Below, in pieces: positions 17,870 through 26,183 of a stretch of 64,000 bases of DNA. The notes under the pieces are model-generated. The model had not been told where the DNA came from, ran no database searches, and worked only from the letters and a program-made list of their open reading frames with translations. The first letter of the stretch is position 1; the number at the start of each line of letters is the position of its first letter. The DNA lies in the NCBI GenBank assembly GCA_030149325.1, contig JASBRS010000023.1, positions 1 through 64,000 on the forward strand, written 5' to 3'. Position numbers and translations under genes: made by a program. The stretch is from Deinococci bacterium. GTDB taxonomy: Bacteria; Deinococcota; Deinococci; Deinococcales; Trueperaceae.

Positions 17870-18520
17870 GTGACGTCGATCCTCCTGGCCACCCTGCTGG
17901 CGCTCCTCGTCGGCTACCTGCTCGGCTCGATCCCGACGGCGGCCTGGCTGGCGCGCCTGCGCGGCGCCAGCATCTTCGAGGTGGGCTCGGGGAACATGGG
18001 GGCGATGAACACCGCCCGCAACCTGGGTCTGGCGCTGGGGATCGCCGTCCTCGTGATCGATGCCGGCAAGGGAGCGCTCGCCACCGTGCTGGGCTCCCTA
18101 CTGGGCTCGGCGCTGGCCCCGGCGTCCGCCGCCTCGGGCCCCGGCCACGTCCTCCTGCTGCCGCCGCTGGCGGCCGGTCTCGGGGCGGTGCTCGGGCACG
18201 GCTTCTCGCTCTACGCCGGCTTCCGGGGCGGCAAGGGGCTGGCGGCGGCTGCGGGCGCAGCGCTCCCGCTCTACCCGGTGGGCGCCCTCGTGACGGCCGC
18301 GCTGTTGATCGTGCTGACCCTGCTGTTGCGGCCGCGCACCGGCCTGGCCGCGGTGATCACGGTGAGCCTCTATCCGTTCCTGGTCGTGGGCATCCTGGTG
18401 TGGAGCGGCGCGTCGACGGCGCGCGCGCTCACCATCGGCGCGGGCGTAGCGGCGCTGGCGGTGGTGGTGCTCGGCAAGCACGCGCTGGCGTTCCGGCGCG
18501 AACGCCGGCCCGGCCCCTGA
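17870..18520 (+). CDS. plsY: Glycerol-3-phosphate acyltransferase PlsY
   Basis: Integral membrane acyltransferase that moves acyl from acyl phosphate to glycerol-3-phosphate, the first step of phospholipid synthesis. The 216-aa product has five to seven hydrophobic segments and the three PlsY motifs: GSIP (19-22), GSGNMGAMNTARN (40-52) and GHGFSLYAGFRGGKG (about 107-121). The GTG start at 17870 lies 6 nt past recO, so the genes probably share a transcript. Confidence 0.95.
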   Translation: MTSILLATLLALLVGYLLGSIPTAAWLARLRGASIFEVGSGNMGAMNTARNLGLALGIAVLVIDAGKGALATVLGSLLGSALAPASAASGPGHVLLLPPLAAGLGAVLGHGFSLYAGFRGGKGLAAAAGAALPLYPVGALVTAALLIVLTLLLRPRTGLAAVITVSLYPFLVVGILVWSGASTARALTIGAGVAALAVVVLGKHALAFRRERRPGP

Positions 18521-18551
18521 TCGACGCTCCTCGCGCGCGACGGGGGCGCGC

Positions 18552-19859
18552 TCACTGCCAGCGTTCACCCGGCTCGAGCGCCCGACCCAGCGCCAACGCC
18601 CGCATCTCCCCCACCAGGAACAGGCTGCCGGCGGCCACCACGGTGCCGGCTGCGCCCGCCAGCCCGCGCGCGAGCGCCAACGCCGCGGCCGGGTCGGCAG
18701 CGACCTCCACGCGCGGCGTCGGCCCTCCGCCGGCGGCGGCCGCTACGGCAGCCGCCAACGCCTCGGGCGCGAGGGCACGAGGGCTGTGGACCGCACGCGT
18801 CGTCACCACCGTCCCGGCCACCCGCATCAGGGGCGCGACCACGCCGCCGACGTCCTTGTCGGACGAGACCCCCAGCACCAGCACCGGCACGCGCCCCTCC
18901 AGACGCTCCAGCGCCCGCGCCAGCACCGCCGCGGCATCGGGGTTGTGGGCTCCGTCCAGGACCAGCCAGCCGTCCCCGAGCGGCAACCGCTCGAGCCGCC
19001 CCGGCCAGCGCGCCGTCGCCGAGCCCAGCCGCAACGCACGGTCGTCGACGCCCAGCTCGGCCGCGGCAGCCAGGGCCAGGGCCACGTTGCGTGCCTGATG
19101 GAGGCCGACCAGCGGCGAGCTCACCTCGAGCGTCCCCCGGGGCCGCTGCAGGGTGAGGTCCAGACCGTCCCAGCCGCGGTCCACCACCTCGAACGGCTGG
19201 TCGTTGCGCAGGCTGCGCAAGGTGGCGCCGAGCTCCCGGGCCTCCTCGCTCAGGTAGCCCAGCACCTCCCCCTCGGCCGCCGTCCACGCCACCCGATCGC
19301 GCCGCAGGATGCCCGCCTTCTCGTGCGCGATGGCGCGCAGGTCGTCCCCGAGCTGGGCGGTGTGGTCGAGCGCCACGCCGGTCACCACCGACAACGCCGG
19401 CTCGACTGCGTTGGTGGCGTCGAAGCGCCCTCCCAGCCCGACCTCCAGCACCGCGGTGCCCACGCCGGCCTCCGCGAAGGCCCAGAGGGCGGCCGCCGTC
19501 ACCACCTCGAAGTACGTCGCGTCGTAGCGCTCGGCAGGCACCTGGACACGCTCCAGCGCGTGCACCAGGAGCTCGTCCGAGACGGCCGTCCCGTCGACCA
19601 CCAGGCGCTCGTTGAGGCGCTCCAGGTGCGGGCTGACGGTGAGGCCCACGCGCTCCCCCTGGGCCCGCAGTGCCGCGGCCAGCACCGACGCCGTGCTGCC
19701 CTTGCCGTTGGTGCCGCCCACCAGCACCGATCGGAAGCTCCCCTGCGGGGTCCCCACGGCCTCCAGCAGGGCGCGCATGCGCTCGAGGCCCAGCCGCACC
19801 CCGAAGCGCTGACGCGCGGCCAGCCAAGAGAACGACGGCGGGCGCTCAGGTCTCGTCAT
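18552..19859 (-). CDS. folC: Folylpolyglutamate/dihydrofolate synthase
   Basis: FolC adds glutamates to folates, and in many bacteria also makes dihydrofolate from dihydropteroate. The 435-aa product has the P-loop GGTNGKGST (48-56), the Mur-ligase motifs (SPHLERLNERL; LEVGLGGRFDATN; DHTAQLG) and the C-terminal domain with LDGAHNPDA. The ATG at 19859 overlaps the end of the HD-domain gene by 14 bp, so the two are coupled. Confidence 0.95.
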   Translation of the reverse strand: MTRPERPPSFSWLAARQRFGVRLGLERMRALLEAVGTPQGSFRSVLVGGTNGKGSTASVLAAALRAQGERVGLTVSPHLERLNERLVVDGTAVSDELLVHALERVQVPAERYDATYFEVVTAAALWAFAEAGVGTAVLEVGLGGRFDATNAVEPALSVVTGVALDHTAQLGDDLRAIAHEKAGILRRDRVAWTAAEGEVLGYLSEEARELGATLRSLRNDQPFEVVDRGWDGLDLTLQRPRGTLEVSSPLVGLHQARNVALALAAAAELGVDDRALRLGSATARWPGRLERLPLGDGWLVLDGAHNPDAAAVLARALERLEGRVPVLVLGVSSDKDVGGVVAPLMRVAGTVVTTRAVHSPRALAPEALAAAVAAAAGGGPTPRVEVAADPAAALALARGLAGAAGTVVAAGSLFLVGEMRALALGRALEPGERWQ

Positions 19860-20346
19860 CGATACGGTCCAGCAGTGCCGCTTCCTCGGCCTCGTCGGGG
19901 TGGTGGGCGACCAGCCGCGCCACCCGCTCGCTGCCGCCGGCGGCGCGGATCATGGCGGCACCGTAGGCCGGGTGGTGACGCTTCATCTGGAGGGCGCCGG
20001 CGAGCCCGCTGCGGCGCGGCTCGGCGGCGGTGTCGGGAGCCGGCACCAGGTGCACCAGGATGCGCTCGAGCAGCCGGTACGGGCGCCCGGCCTTGCCGAC
20101 GTCGTGCAGCAAGGCGGCCCGGACGAGCTCGTCGGAGGCCCCGGGGTGGCGCTCGCGCAGGGTCCGGGCGACCTCGCAGGCGTGCTGTCGGTCGCGGGGG
20201 TCCATGTTCAGGTAGAGGCGGAACTCGTTCGGCGGCAGCACCCGCTCGGCGTAGGCGTCGTCGGGCGGGGCGAGCGCCGGCAGCAGCGCCCGCAGCGTAC
20301 GCCGAGGCGCCTTGAGGTACCACACGAGCGGCTTGGCCATCACCAT
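19846..20346 (-). CDS. HD-domain phosphohydrolase-like protein
   Basis: A 166-aa single HD domain. The metal ligands are visible: His55 in DRQHACEVA, His81-Asp82 in ALLHDVGKA, and a later KRHHPAYGA. Such proteins hydrolyse phosphate mono- or diesters, but the substrate is unknown. The ATG at 20346 is 5 nt after a TAGACT box and is preferred over the in-frame ATG at 20340. It heads a two-gene unit with folC. Confidence 0.85.
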   Translation of the reverse strand: MVMAKPLVWYLKAPRRTLRALLPALAPPDDAYAERVLPPNEFRLYLNMDPRDRQHACEVARTLRERHPGASDELVRAALLHDVGKAGRPYRLLERILVHLVPAPDTAAEPRRSGLAGALQMKRHHPAYGAAMIRAAGGSERVARLVAHHPDEAEEAALLDRIDDET

Positions 20347-20351
20347 CCCGG

Positions 20352-20357
20352 AGTCTA
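20352..20357 (-). promoter_or_regulatory. -10 box of the HD-folC unit (leaderless type)
   Basis: TAGACT on the minus strand lies 5 nt before the ATG at 20346. Confidence 0.55.
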
Positions 20358-20424
20358 CCGCGACCCCCGTGGGAGCCGGGAGCGAAGCGCGAGCCGTGGC
20401 CGAGTCGCTCGCCGACGGCTGCGG

Positions 20425-20430
20425 TATGCT
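20425..20430 (+). promoter_or_regulatory. -10 box of the SpoIIM-like gene
   Basis: TATGCT, about 50 nt before the preferred ATG at 20480 and 13 nt before an in-frame ATG at 20444. Confidence 0.4.
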
Positions 20431-20479
20431 GGCTCGGTCCGGGATGCGCCCGCCAGGCGCCCCGACGGAGTCCCCCTGC

Positions 20480-21661
20480 ATGAGTCCCGCCCGCCGAACC
20501 CTACCGCGCCGACTCGCGCTGCTGCTGGCCGCGATGCTGTTGCTCTCGACGGCCTCGGCCCAGGGGACGGCTCCGACGTCCCCGGCGCCGAGCGCATCGG
20601 CGACCGCGACCCCCACGGGGGGGCCCACCGCCATCGGCCTGACGGGCTCCGACCCGGGGAAGCTCGCCGACCAGGCCGTCGGGACCTGGCTGAAGCGCAC
20701 GCCGGTCACGCTCGAGCAGCTCTCGACGCTCGATACGCCGCAGTTGTGCGAGGCGCTCCCCGACATGATCACCCACCCGGCTCCGCCCCCGGGAACGCAG
20801 GTCCACCTCAACGACCGTCAGGAGCAGTCGACCGGCAACCCCGACCAGCGCAGCTTCACCTACAGCGCCGTCCGCCCCGGCGACCAGCTCGACGTGGTCG
20901 AGGTCAAGCTGTCGCGGCAGGGCGAGCTCTGGCGCGTCGACGACGTCGGCTTCCGCACGAGCGTCGAGCCCCAGGGCGTGCGCTCCTGGCTCCAGGGGCG
21001 GACGGCATCGTGGCTGTTCATCGCCTTCACGGCCCTGATCCTGTTCGGCCTGGCGCGCCCCTCCCCGCTGCGCCGCTGGCTAGGCGAGGGCTGGGGCTAC
21101 CTGCGCGAGCACCGGCGCCTGGTGATCGGTACCTTCGTGTTCCTCTACGGCATGTTCGCGCTCGGTGCGCTGGTCGGGTCCGGCCTGCCCAAGGCCTGTG
21201 AGACGGCCATCGTCACCGTGGTGAAGACGGCGGTGACCAGCGTCGGCGCCACGCAGGCCTACGGTAGCGGCGACATCGTGCGTGCGGCCGTCACCACCTA
21301 CTACCAGAACTTCGTGGTGGTGACGCTGTCGGTCACCTTCACGCTGGCGCTGCTCTTCGGCGTGCCCGCCTACCTGCTCAGCGCCGGCTCGTACTTCGTG
21401 CAGGGCATCCCCTTCGGGCTCATCGGCACCGCCACGCCGCTGCAGTTGGTGCTGGTGCTGATCCTCCTGCTCATCGAACTGAGCTCCTACTTCGTCGTGG
21501 TGGCCGGCGGCGGCATGTTCCTGGTGACGCTGGTGCGGCGCGGTCTCGGCGCGCTGCCGCTGGCGTTCCGCAAGGTCGTCACCATGCTGCCGTTCGCCAT
21601 GGTGGCGCTGCTGATCGGCGCCTGGTACGAGGCCTTCATCGTGCTGCGGCTGGGGGGTTAG
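20480..21661 (+). CDS. SpoIIM-like integral membrane protein
   Basis: A 393-aa protein with a signal peptide (MSPARRTLPRRLALLLAAML onward, ending ASAQG), an exported domain of about 145 residues, and five to six membrane segments in the C-terminal 220 residues. The membrane part resembles the stage II sporulation protein M (DUF95) family (GTFVFLYGMFALGALVG and GVPAYLLSAGSYFVQG). There is no other sign of sporulation, so the family name is only structural. I chose ATG 20480 because it gives a standard signal peptide and has CGGAG upstream. Function unknown. Confidence 0.65.
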   Translation: MSPARRTLPRRLALLLAAMLLLSTASAQGTAPTSPAPSASATATPTGGPTAIGLTGSDPGKLADQAVGTWLKRTPVTLEQLSTLDTPQLCEALPDMITHPAPPPGTQVHLNDRQEQSTGNPDQRSFTYSAVRPGDQLDVVEVKLSRQGELWRVDDVGFRTSVEPQGVRSWLQGRTASWLFIAFTALILFGLARPSPLRRWLGEGWGYLREHRRLVIGTFVFLYGMFALGALVGSGLPKACETAIVTVVKTAVTSVGATQAYGSGDIVRAAVTTYYQNFVVVTLSVTFTLALLFGVPAYLLSAGSYFVQGIPFGLIGTATPLQLVLVLILLLIELSSYFVVVAGGGMFLVTLVRRGLGALPLAFRKVVTMLPFAMVALLIGAWYEAFIVLRLGG

Positions 21662-21676
21662 CCCCGGCGCCCCGGC

Positions 21677-22588
21677 TCAGGCCCGCACCGCCAGCAACGC
21701 CCGTCCCGCCCTCCCCACCGACGTCAGGTCGTCGGCGTCCTCGAAGACCTCCGCCCCCGGGCCCACCGCCAACAGCGGCACGCGGTTGTGGGTGTGCTGC
21801 GAGGTGCGCAGGTCCTCGACGTTGCCGTGGTCCGAGGTGAGCACCATCGTGACGTCGCCGAGCCCGGGCAGGAGCCCTTCCAGCATGGCGTCGAGCGCCT
21901 CGAGCAGCGCCACGGCGTCGGCGTGCCGGCCCTGGTGACCGAAGCGGTCGGTGGGCCACACGTCCACGAAGGTGAAGGCGTGGCCGCGCGCCAGGGCCGC
22001 CAGCCTGCGCCCGGCCTCGACCGGGGTCACGGCGGCGAGCGAGGGGTCGAGGTCGGCGAAGGCGGCGCCCGTGATATCGGCGGCGAACCCCTCGCCGCGG
22101 CGGTAGGCGTCGAGATCGCGGAGCGGGACGCCGGCGGCCCTGGCGGCCACCACCGGCGCGTGCGGGCGCACCCGGCGGCGCTGCAGCGACCGGAAGTAGC
22201 GCTCGGGGTAGGCGTTGGCCAGCGCCGCGGAGCCGGCGGCCTCGTGGAAGAGCGTCCCCTCCTCGAGCATCGCCGTCAGGGTGGGCCCGGGCCAGGGGCC
22301 GTAGTGCCGCCCCATGCGCTCGGCCCCGTTGCGTCCGGTGAGCAGGCTGGTCTGGCCGGTCGCGGACTGAGGCAGGCCGTCCACCCCGAGGCCGGCGTCC
22401 AGGCGCCGGTACACCAGATCGGCGGCGTCGCGCGGCGGCGTGGCCGCCACCGGCGGACCGCCGATCAGCTCGGAGAGGCGCGGTAGGGTCGCCGCGGCCA
22501 GCGGGTTGGTGGCGGGATCGGCGTCGCCGAGCCCCACGCCGTCGAGGAACACCATCAACAGAGGGCGTCCCGCGGCGGCGTCAGCCAA
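21677..22588 (-). CDS. Alkaline-phosphatase-superfamily metalloenzyme
   Basis: A 303-aa metalloenzyme of the alkaline phosphatase/phosphoglycerate mutase superfamily. It has the metal motif FLDGVGLGD (14-22), the nucleophile loop SATGQTSLLTG near 76-86 (Thr likely), DRFGHQGR, and TSDHGNVED followed by THNRVPLL. It is shorter than phosphopentomutase or iPGM, and the substrate is unknown. The proposed start is TTG 22588, which overlaps the trpS stop; an ATG 11 codons in is the alternative. Confidence 0.8.
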   Translation of the reverse strand: MADAAAGRPLLMVFLDGVGLGDADPATNPLAAATLPRLSELIGGPPVAATPPRDAADLVYRRLDAGLGVDGLPQSATGQTSLLTGRNGAERMGRHYGPWPGPTLTAMLEEGTLFHEAAGSAALANAYPERYFRSLQRRRVRPHAPVVAARAAGVPLRDLDAYRRGEGFAADITGAAFADLDPSLAAVTPVEAGRRLAALARGHAFTFVDVWPTDRFGHQGRHADAVALLEALDAMLEGLLPGLGDVTMVLTSDHGNVEDLRTSQHTHNRVPLLAVGPGAEVFEDADDLTSVGRAGRALLAVRA

Positions 22589-23630
22589 CCCCCATCGCCT
22601 CCTTGACGCGGCTCAGCGTGGGAGCGGCGATGGCCCGCGCGCGCTCGGCGCCCGCCGCCAGCAGCTCGTCGACACCACCGGGCTCGGCCATGATGGCGTC
22701 GAAGCGCTCACGGATCGGTCGCAGTGCATCGAGCACGACCCCGGCGACCGCCTTCTTGAGGTCGCCGTAGCCCTTGCCCTCGAACTCCGCGACGATCGCA
22801 TCCATCGGCCTGCCGTCGAGCGTCTGCAGGATGGTCAGGAGGTTGCGCACGCCGGGAGAGGCGTGCTCGAAGCGCACCTCGCGGCCGGAGTCGGTGACCG
22901 CCGACATGATGGCCTTGCGCACGGTGCGCTCGTCGTCGAGCAGGTTGACGGCGTGGCCGGCACGCTGCCGCGCGACGCTCTTCGACATCTTGACGGTCGG
23001 TTCGTCGAGCCCCATGATGCGCGCGCCCACCTCGGGGACGGCGGCCTCCGGCAGCACGAAGACCTCGCCGAAGAGGTGGTTGAAGCGCACCGCGATGTCG
23101 CGCGTGAGCTCGATGTGCTGGCGCTGGTCGTCGCCGACGGGTACCACGTTGGTGTCGTAGAGCAGGATGTCGGCCGCCTGCAGCACCGGGTAGTCGAGCA
23201 GGCCGGTACCGACCGACTCGCGCCCCTCCGACTTGGCCTTGAACTGGGTCATGCGGTAGAGCCAGCCCAGCGGCGTCACGCAGTTCAGCAGCCACGTCAG
23301 CTCGGCGTGCTCGTGCAGGTGCGACTGGGCGAAGATGACGTTGCGCTCGGGATCGAGGCCGACCGCGAGGTAGAGCGCCATGACCCGGCGGACGTCCTCG
23401 CGCAGGCGCTGCGGGTCGATCTCCTCCGGGATCGTCAGGGCGTGGAGATCGACGACGCAGAAGACGCTGTCACGGTCCTGCTGGTGCTCGACCCACTGGC
23501 GCAGCGCGCCGAGGTAGGTGCCGAGGTGGAGATCGCCTGTGGGCTGGACGCCCGAGAAGACCCGGGGACGGGCCTCGGCGGTCGTGGGGGACGTGGTTCC
23601 GGTCGCTGCCGCCGGCTCGGAGGGACTCAT
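22581..23630 (-). CDS. trpS: Tryptophanyl-tRNA synthetase
   Basis: Class I synthetase that charges tRNA-Trp, 349 aa. It has the HIGH-like motif GDLHLGTYLGA (32-42), the Trp pocket segment YPVLQAADILLY, and VKMSKS near 213-218. The ATG at 23630 lies 6 nt after TATACT, so it is leaderless. It has an N-terminal extension of about 20 Ser/Thr/Pro-rich residues before RPRVFSGVQPTG. Confidence 0.97.
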   Translation of the reverse strand: MSPSEPAAATGTTSPTTAEARPRVFSGVQPTGDLHLGTYLGALRQWVEHQQDRDSVFCVVDLHALTIPEEIDPQRLREDVRRVMALYLAVGLDPERNVIFAQSHLHEHAELTWLLNCVTPLGWLYRMTQFKAKSEGRESVGTGLLDYPVLQAADILLYDTNVVPVGDDQRQHIELTRDIAVRFNHLFGEVFVLPEAAVPEVGARIMGLDEPTVKMSKSVARQRAGHAVNLLDDERTVRKAIMSAVTDSGREVRFEHASPGVRNLLTILQTLDGRPMDAIVAEFEGKGYGDLKKAVAGVVLDALRPIRERFDAIMAEPGGVDELLAAGAERARAIAAPTLSRVKEAMGVG

Positions 23631-23636
23631 TCGGCC

Positions 23637-23642
23637 AGTATA
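23637..23642 (-). promoter_or_regulatory. -10 box of trpS (leaderless type)
   Basis: TATACT on the minus strand lies 6 nt before the trpS ATG. Confidence 0.6.
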
Positions 23643-23669
23643 TCGAGCGACCCCGGCCGGGGAGCGCCG

Positions 23670-26096
23670 TCAATCCCGGCCGGGCCGGGCCCCGCGCGCG
23701 GGCTCGGCGCTCCGGTGGACCTGACACAGGTAGGCACGATGGGGCACCGAGCCGCTGATCGGGTCGACGGCGGTGCGCCCGATGATGCGGTTGAGGTTGG
23801 CGCCCTCCGGGCCGAACGGGTCGTAGCCGGGCGCCCCGAGGGCCTCGCAGCCCTGCCACCAGCCGTGCTGGGCGCAGACCACGTCGGGATCGAGCGAGGC
23901 GTCGAGTCGGGCCCGCGCCCGCACGCTGCCCTCCGGCGTCTCGATGCTCACCCAGTCGCCCGCCTCGATCCCGCGCGCTGCGGCGGCCTGGGGGTGCAGC
24001 TCCACCTCGGGCTCGAGGGCCAGTCGGCGCAGGCTCGGCAGCGCGCGGTGCTGGCTCTCGCAGAACAGACCGTGCTTGCCGGAGGTCAGGACCAACGGGA
24101 ACCGCTCCACGAGGTCGGGGCGAGCGCCGTGGCCCATCCCCGGCTCGGCGTACTCGGGCAGGGCGGGTGCCCCGTGCTCGTGCATCTCCTCCGAGTAGAG
24201 CTCGACCCGGCCCGTCCGCGTTCGGAACCCCCGGGGCCGTCCTTCCACGGGCTCGGCGTACTTCCGGTAGGTCGTCTCGAGCGGCACGGCAACCCCGCCA
24301 GGCTGCGACCGCAACGACGCCAACGTGAGGCCCGACGGTGCCAGGACGTGACGGTAGGCGGCCTCCACGTCACCGTTCCAGAAGTGCTCCCCGAGCCCCA
24401 GCCGGTGGGCGAGGTCGAACGCGATCTCGGTGTCGCCACGGGCTTCCCCGCGCGGCTCCACGACCCGCTGCCGGAGCTGGACCCAGGCCTGAGCCTCGGC
24501 GCTCACCCCGAACCCCACCTTGAGCGCCTCGCGCTCGAAGGGGGAGGCCACCGGCAGGACCACGTCGGCCAGCTCGGCCGTCGGGTTCATGAAGAGATCG
24601 CAGTGGACGTAGAAGTCCAACGCCGCCAGGGCGGCCCGCCCGCGGGCCGCATCGGCGTGCGACAGGAGCAGGTTGGCGCCGAAGCCGACCAGCCCACGGA
24701 CGGCGTACGGCCGCCGCTCGAGGATGGCCTCGTAGAGGTCGCCCGACGTGACCTGCCCCCATCGAGCAGGACCCAGGGGCCGCTGCTGCAGACCGAGGGT
24801 CTTGGCCCGCTGACCGGCGCTCAGCAGCTCCGACCCGGAGACGTCGTGGGTCGGCACGCTGGCGAACCGGACGTTGCCACCCTGGCGGTCCAAGCTCCCC
24901 GTCAGGACGTAGAGCTGGGCGATCGCCCGCGCGATCTGGGTGGCGTTGGTCTGCATCTCCACGCCGCTCCAGGCGTAGTAGGCGACGGGACGAGATTCCC
25001 ACAGCATGCGCGCCGCCTCCACGACCTTCGCCTCGTCGACCCCGCAGATCTCGGCGACGCGCGCCGGCGTGTAGCGCCGACAGCCCTCGGTCACCAGCTC
25101 GAACACCGGGCGACAGGCGACCGTGCCCGTGGTGGTGACGACATCGAAGGTGCCCGTCAGGGCGAGGCGGCGGGACCCGTCCCCGGGGGCGACCGCGACG
25201 AGGCCGCCCTTCTCCTCGTCCCACGCCAGGTACCGCTGGGGGCTGCCGTCCACACGCACGTCGCGTTCGTTCAGCAGCCGACCGTCGTCGTCCCGGACCA
25301 GGAGCGGTCCGTTGGTCCAGTCGAGGACGAACTCGCCGTCGTACCATCCGCGCGAGATCATCACGTGGGCGAGTCCGAGCGCCAACGCCGCGTCGGTACC
25401 GGGGCGGACCTGCAGCCACACGTCGGCCCGACGCGCAGGCACGGTACGACGCGGATCGACCACGATGAGGCGCGCACCGCGGCGTTGCGCCTCCACCGTG
25501 GCGGTCGCGTGCACGAGGCGGGCCAGGTTGGGGTTGTAGCCCCAGAACAGGATGCAGCCCGCGTGCTCGAGGTCCGGCATGGCGTCGCCCGGGACCCCTT
25601 CGCCGAAGGTGTAGCGGGTAGCCAGGTAGCGCCCCCATCCGCACAGCTCCATCGAGGTGACGGCGTTGGGCGTGCCGAAGGCGTTCATGAGCCGTTGGAT
25701 CCACACCAGGCTGTCGTCCGAGGCCGAGGTCGAGGGTGAAGCGATGCTGAACACCACGCTCTCGGGGCCGCTCCGCTCGGCGATGCTCCTCAGGCGGCCG
25801 GCGACCAGCTCCAGCGCTTCGTCCCAGCCGATGCGCTCCCAACCGGCCTCGCCGCCGTCCTTGGGCCGGGTCCGCCGCAGCGGATGGAGGAGCCGCTCGG
25901 GATGCTCCACCAGCTCGGGGGCCGCGCGGCCCTTGGCGCACAGGGCCTTGCCCGTGGGGTGGGCGGGGTCCGGCTCGAGCGCTACGAAACGTCCGTCCTC
26001 GACGACGGCCGTCGCCCCGCAACGCGACACGCACAGCGCGCAGTATCCCTGGAGCCTCTCGACGGAGCGACGTTCAGCCGGCACGCCACCACCCAC
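23670..26096 (-). CDS. Molybdopterin oxidoreductase, BisC/PhsA-like
   Basis: DMSO-reductase-family catalytic subunit, 808 aa. The N-terminal 4Fe-4S ligands are Cys19, Cys22, Cys26 and Cys53 (YCALCVSRCG; ALCAKG). Cys152 in SMELCGWGR is at the position of the Mo ligand, as in polysulfide/thiosulfate reductase and nitrate reductase types. The C-terminal molydopterin-binding domain includes VLTSGKHGLFCESQHR and GANLNRIIG. There is no signal peptide and no neighbouring Fe-S or membrane subunit, so it probably acts alone in the cytosol. Substrate unknown. The GTG start at 26096 is about 18 nt after a TATGAT box. Confidence 0.9.
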   Translation of the reverse strand: MGGGVPAERRSVERLQGYCALCVSRCGATAVVEDGRFVALEPDPAHPTGKALCAKGRAAPELVEHPERLLHPLRRTRPKDGGEAGWERIGWDEALELVAGRLRSIAERSGPESVVFSIASPSTSASDDSLVWIQRLMNAFGTPNAVTSMELCGWGRYLATRYTFGEGVPGDAMPDLEHAGCILFWGYNPNLARLVHATATVEAQRRGARLIVVDPRRTVPARRADVWLQVRPGTDAALALGLAHVMISRGWYDGEFVLDWTNGPLLVRDDDGRLLNERDVRVDGSPQRYLAWDEEKGGLVAVAPGDGSRRLALTGTFDVVTTTGTVACRPVFELVTEGCRRYTPARVAEICGVDEAKVVEAARMLWESRPVAYYAWSGVEMQTNATQIARAIAQLYVLTGSLDRQGGNVRFASVPTHDVSGSELLSAGQRAKTLGLQQRPLGPARWGQVTSGDLYEAILERRPYAVRGLVGFGANLLLSHADAARGRAALAALDFYVHCDLFMNPTAELADVVLPVASPFEREALKVGFGVSAEAQAWVQLRQRVVEPRGEARGDTEIAFDLAHRLGLGEHFWNGDVEAAYRHVLAPSGLTLASLRSQPGGVAVPLETTYRKYAEPVEGRPRGFRTRTGRVELYSEEMHEHGAPALPEYAEPGMGHGARPDLVERFPLVLTSGKHGLFCESQHRALPSLRRLALEPEVELHPQAAAARGIEAGDWVSIETPEGSVRARARLDASLDPDVVCAQHGWWQGCEALGAPGYDPFGPEGANLNRIIGRTAVDPISGSVPHRAYLCQVHRSAEPARGARPGRD

Positions 26097-26114
26097 TTCC
26101 TCGCGGATCGGACC

Positions 26115-26120
26115 ATCATA
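26115..26120 (-). promoter_or_regulatory. Candidate -10 box of the molybdopterin oxidoreductase
   Basis: TATGAT on the minus strand, 18 nt before GTG 26096. GAGGA lies immediately before that GTG. Confidence 0.4.
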
Positions 26121-26183
26121 GATCTACTGCTTTCGGAGGCGTCAGTGACGGGACGGGATCGCCGGTCGCGCGACCCGCGATCC

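Noticed and set aside
22440-25739. A 1099-codon plus-strand frame over trpS and the molybdopterin gene
   Set aside because: Shadow of minus-strand genes; composition is His/Val/Gly/Arg-rich without domains.
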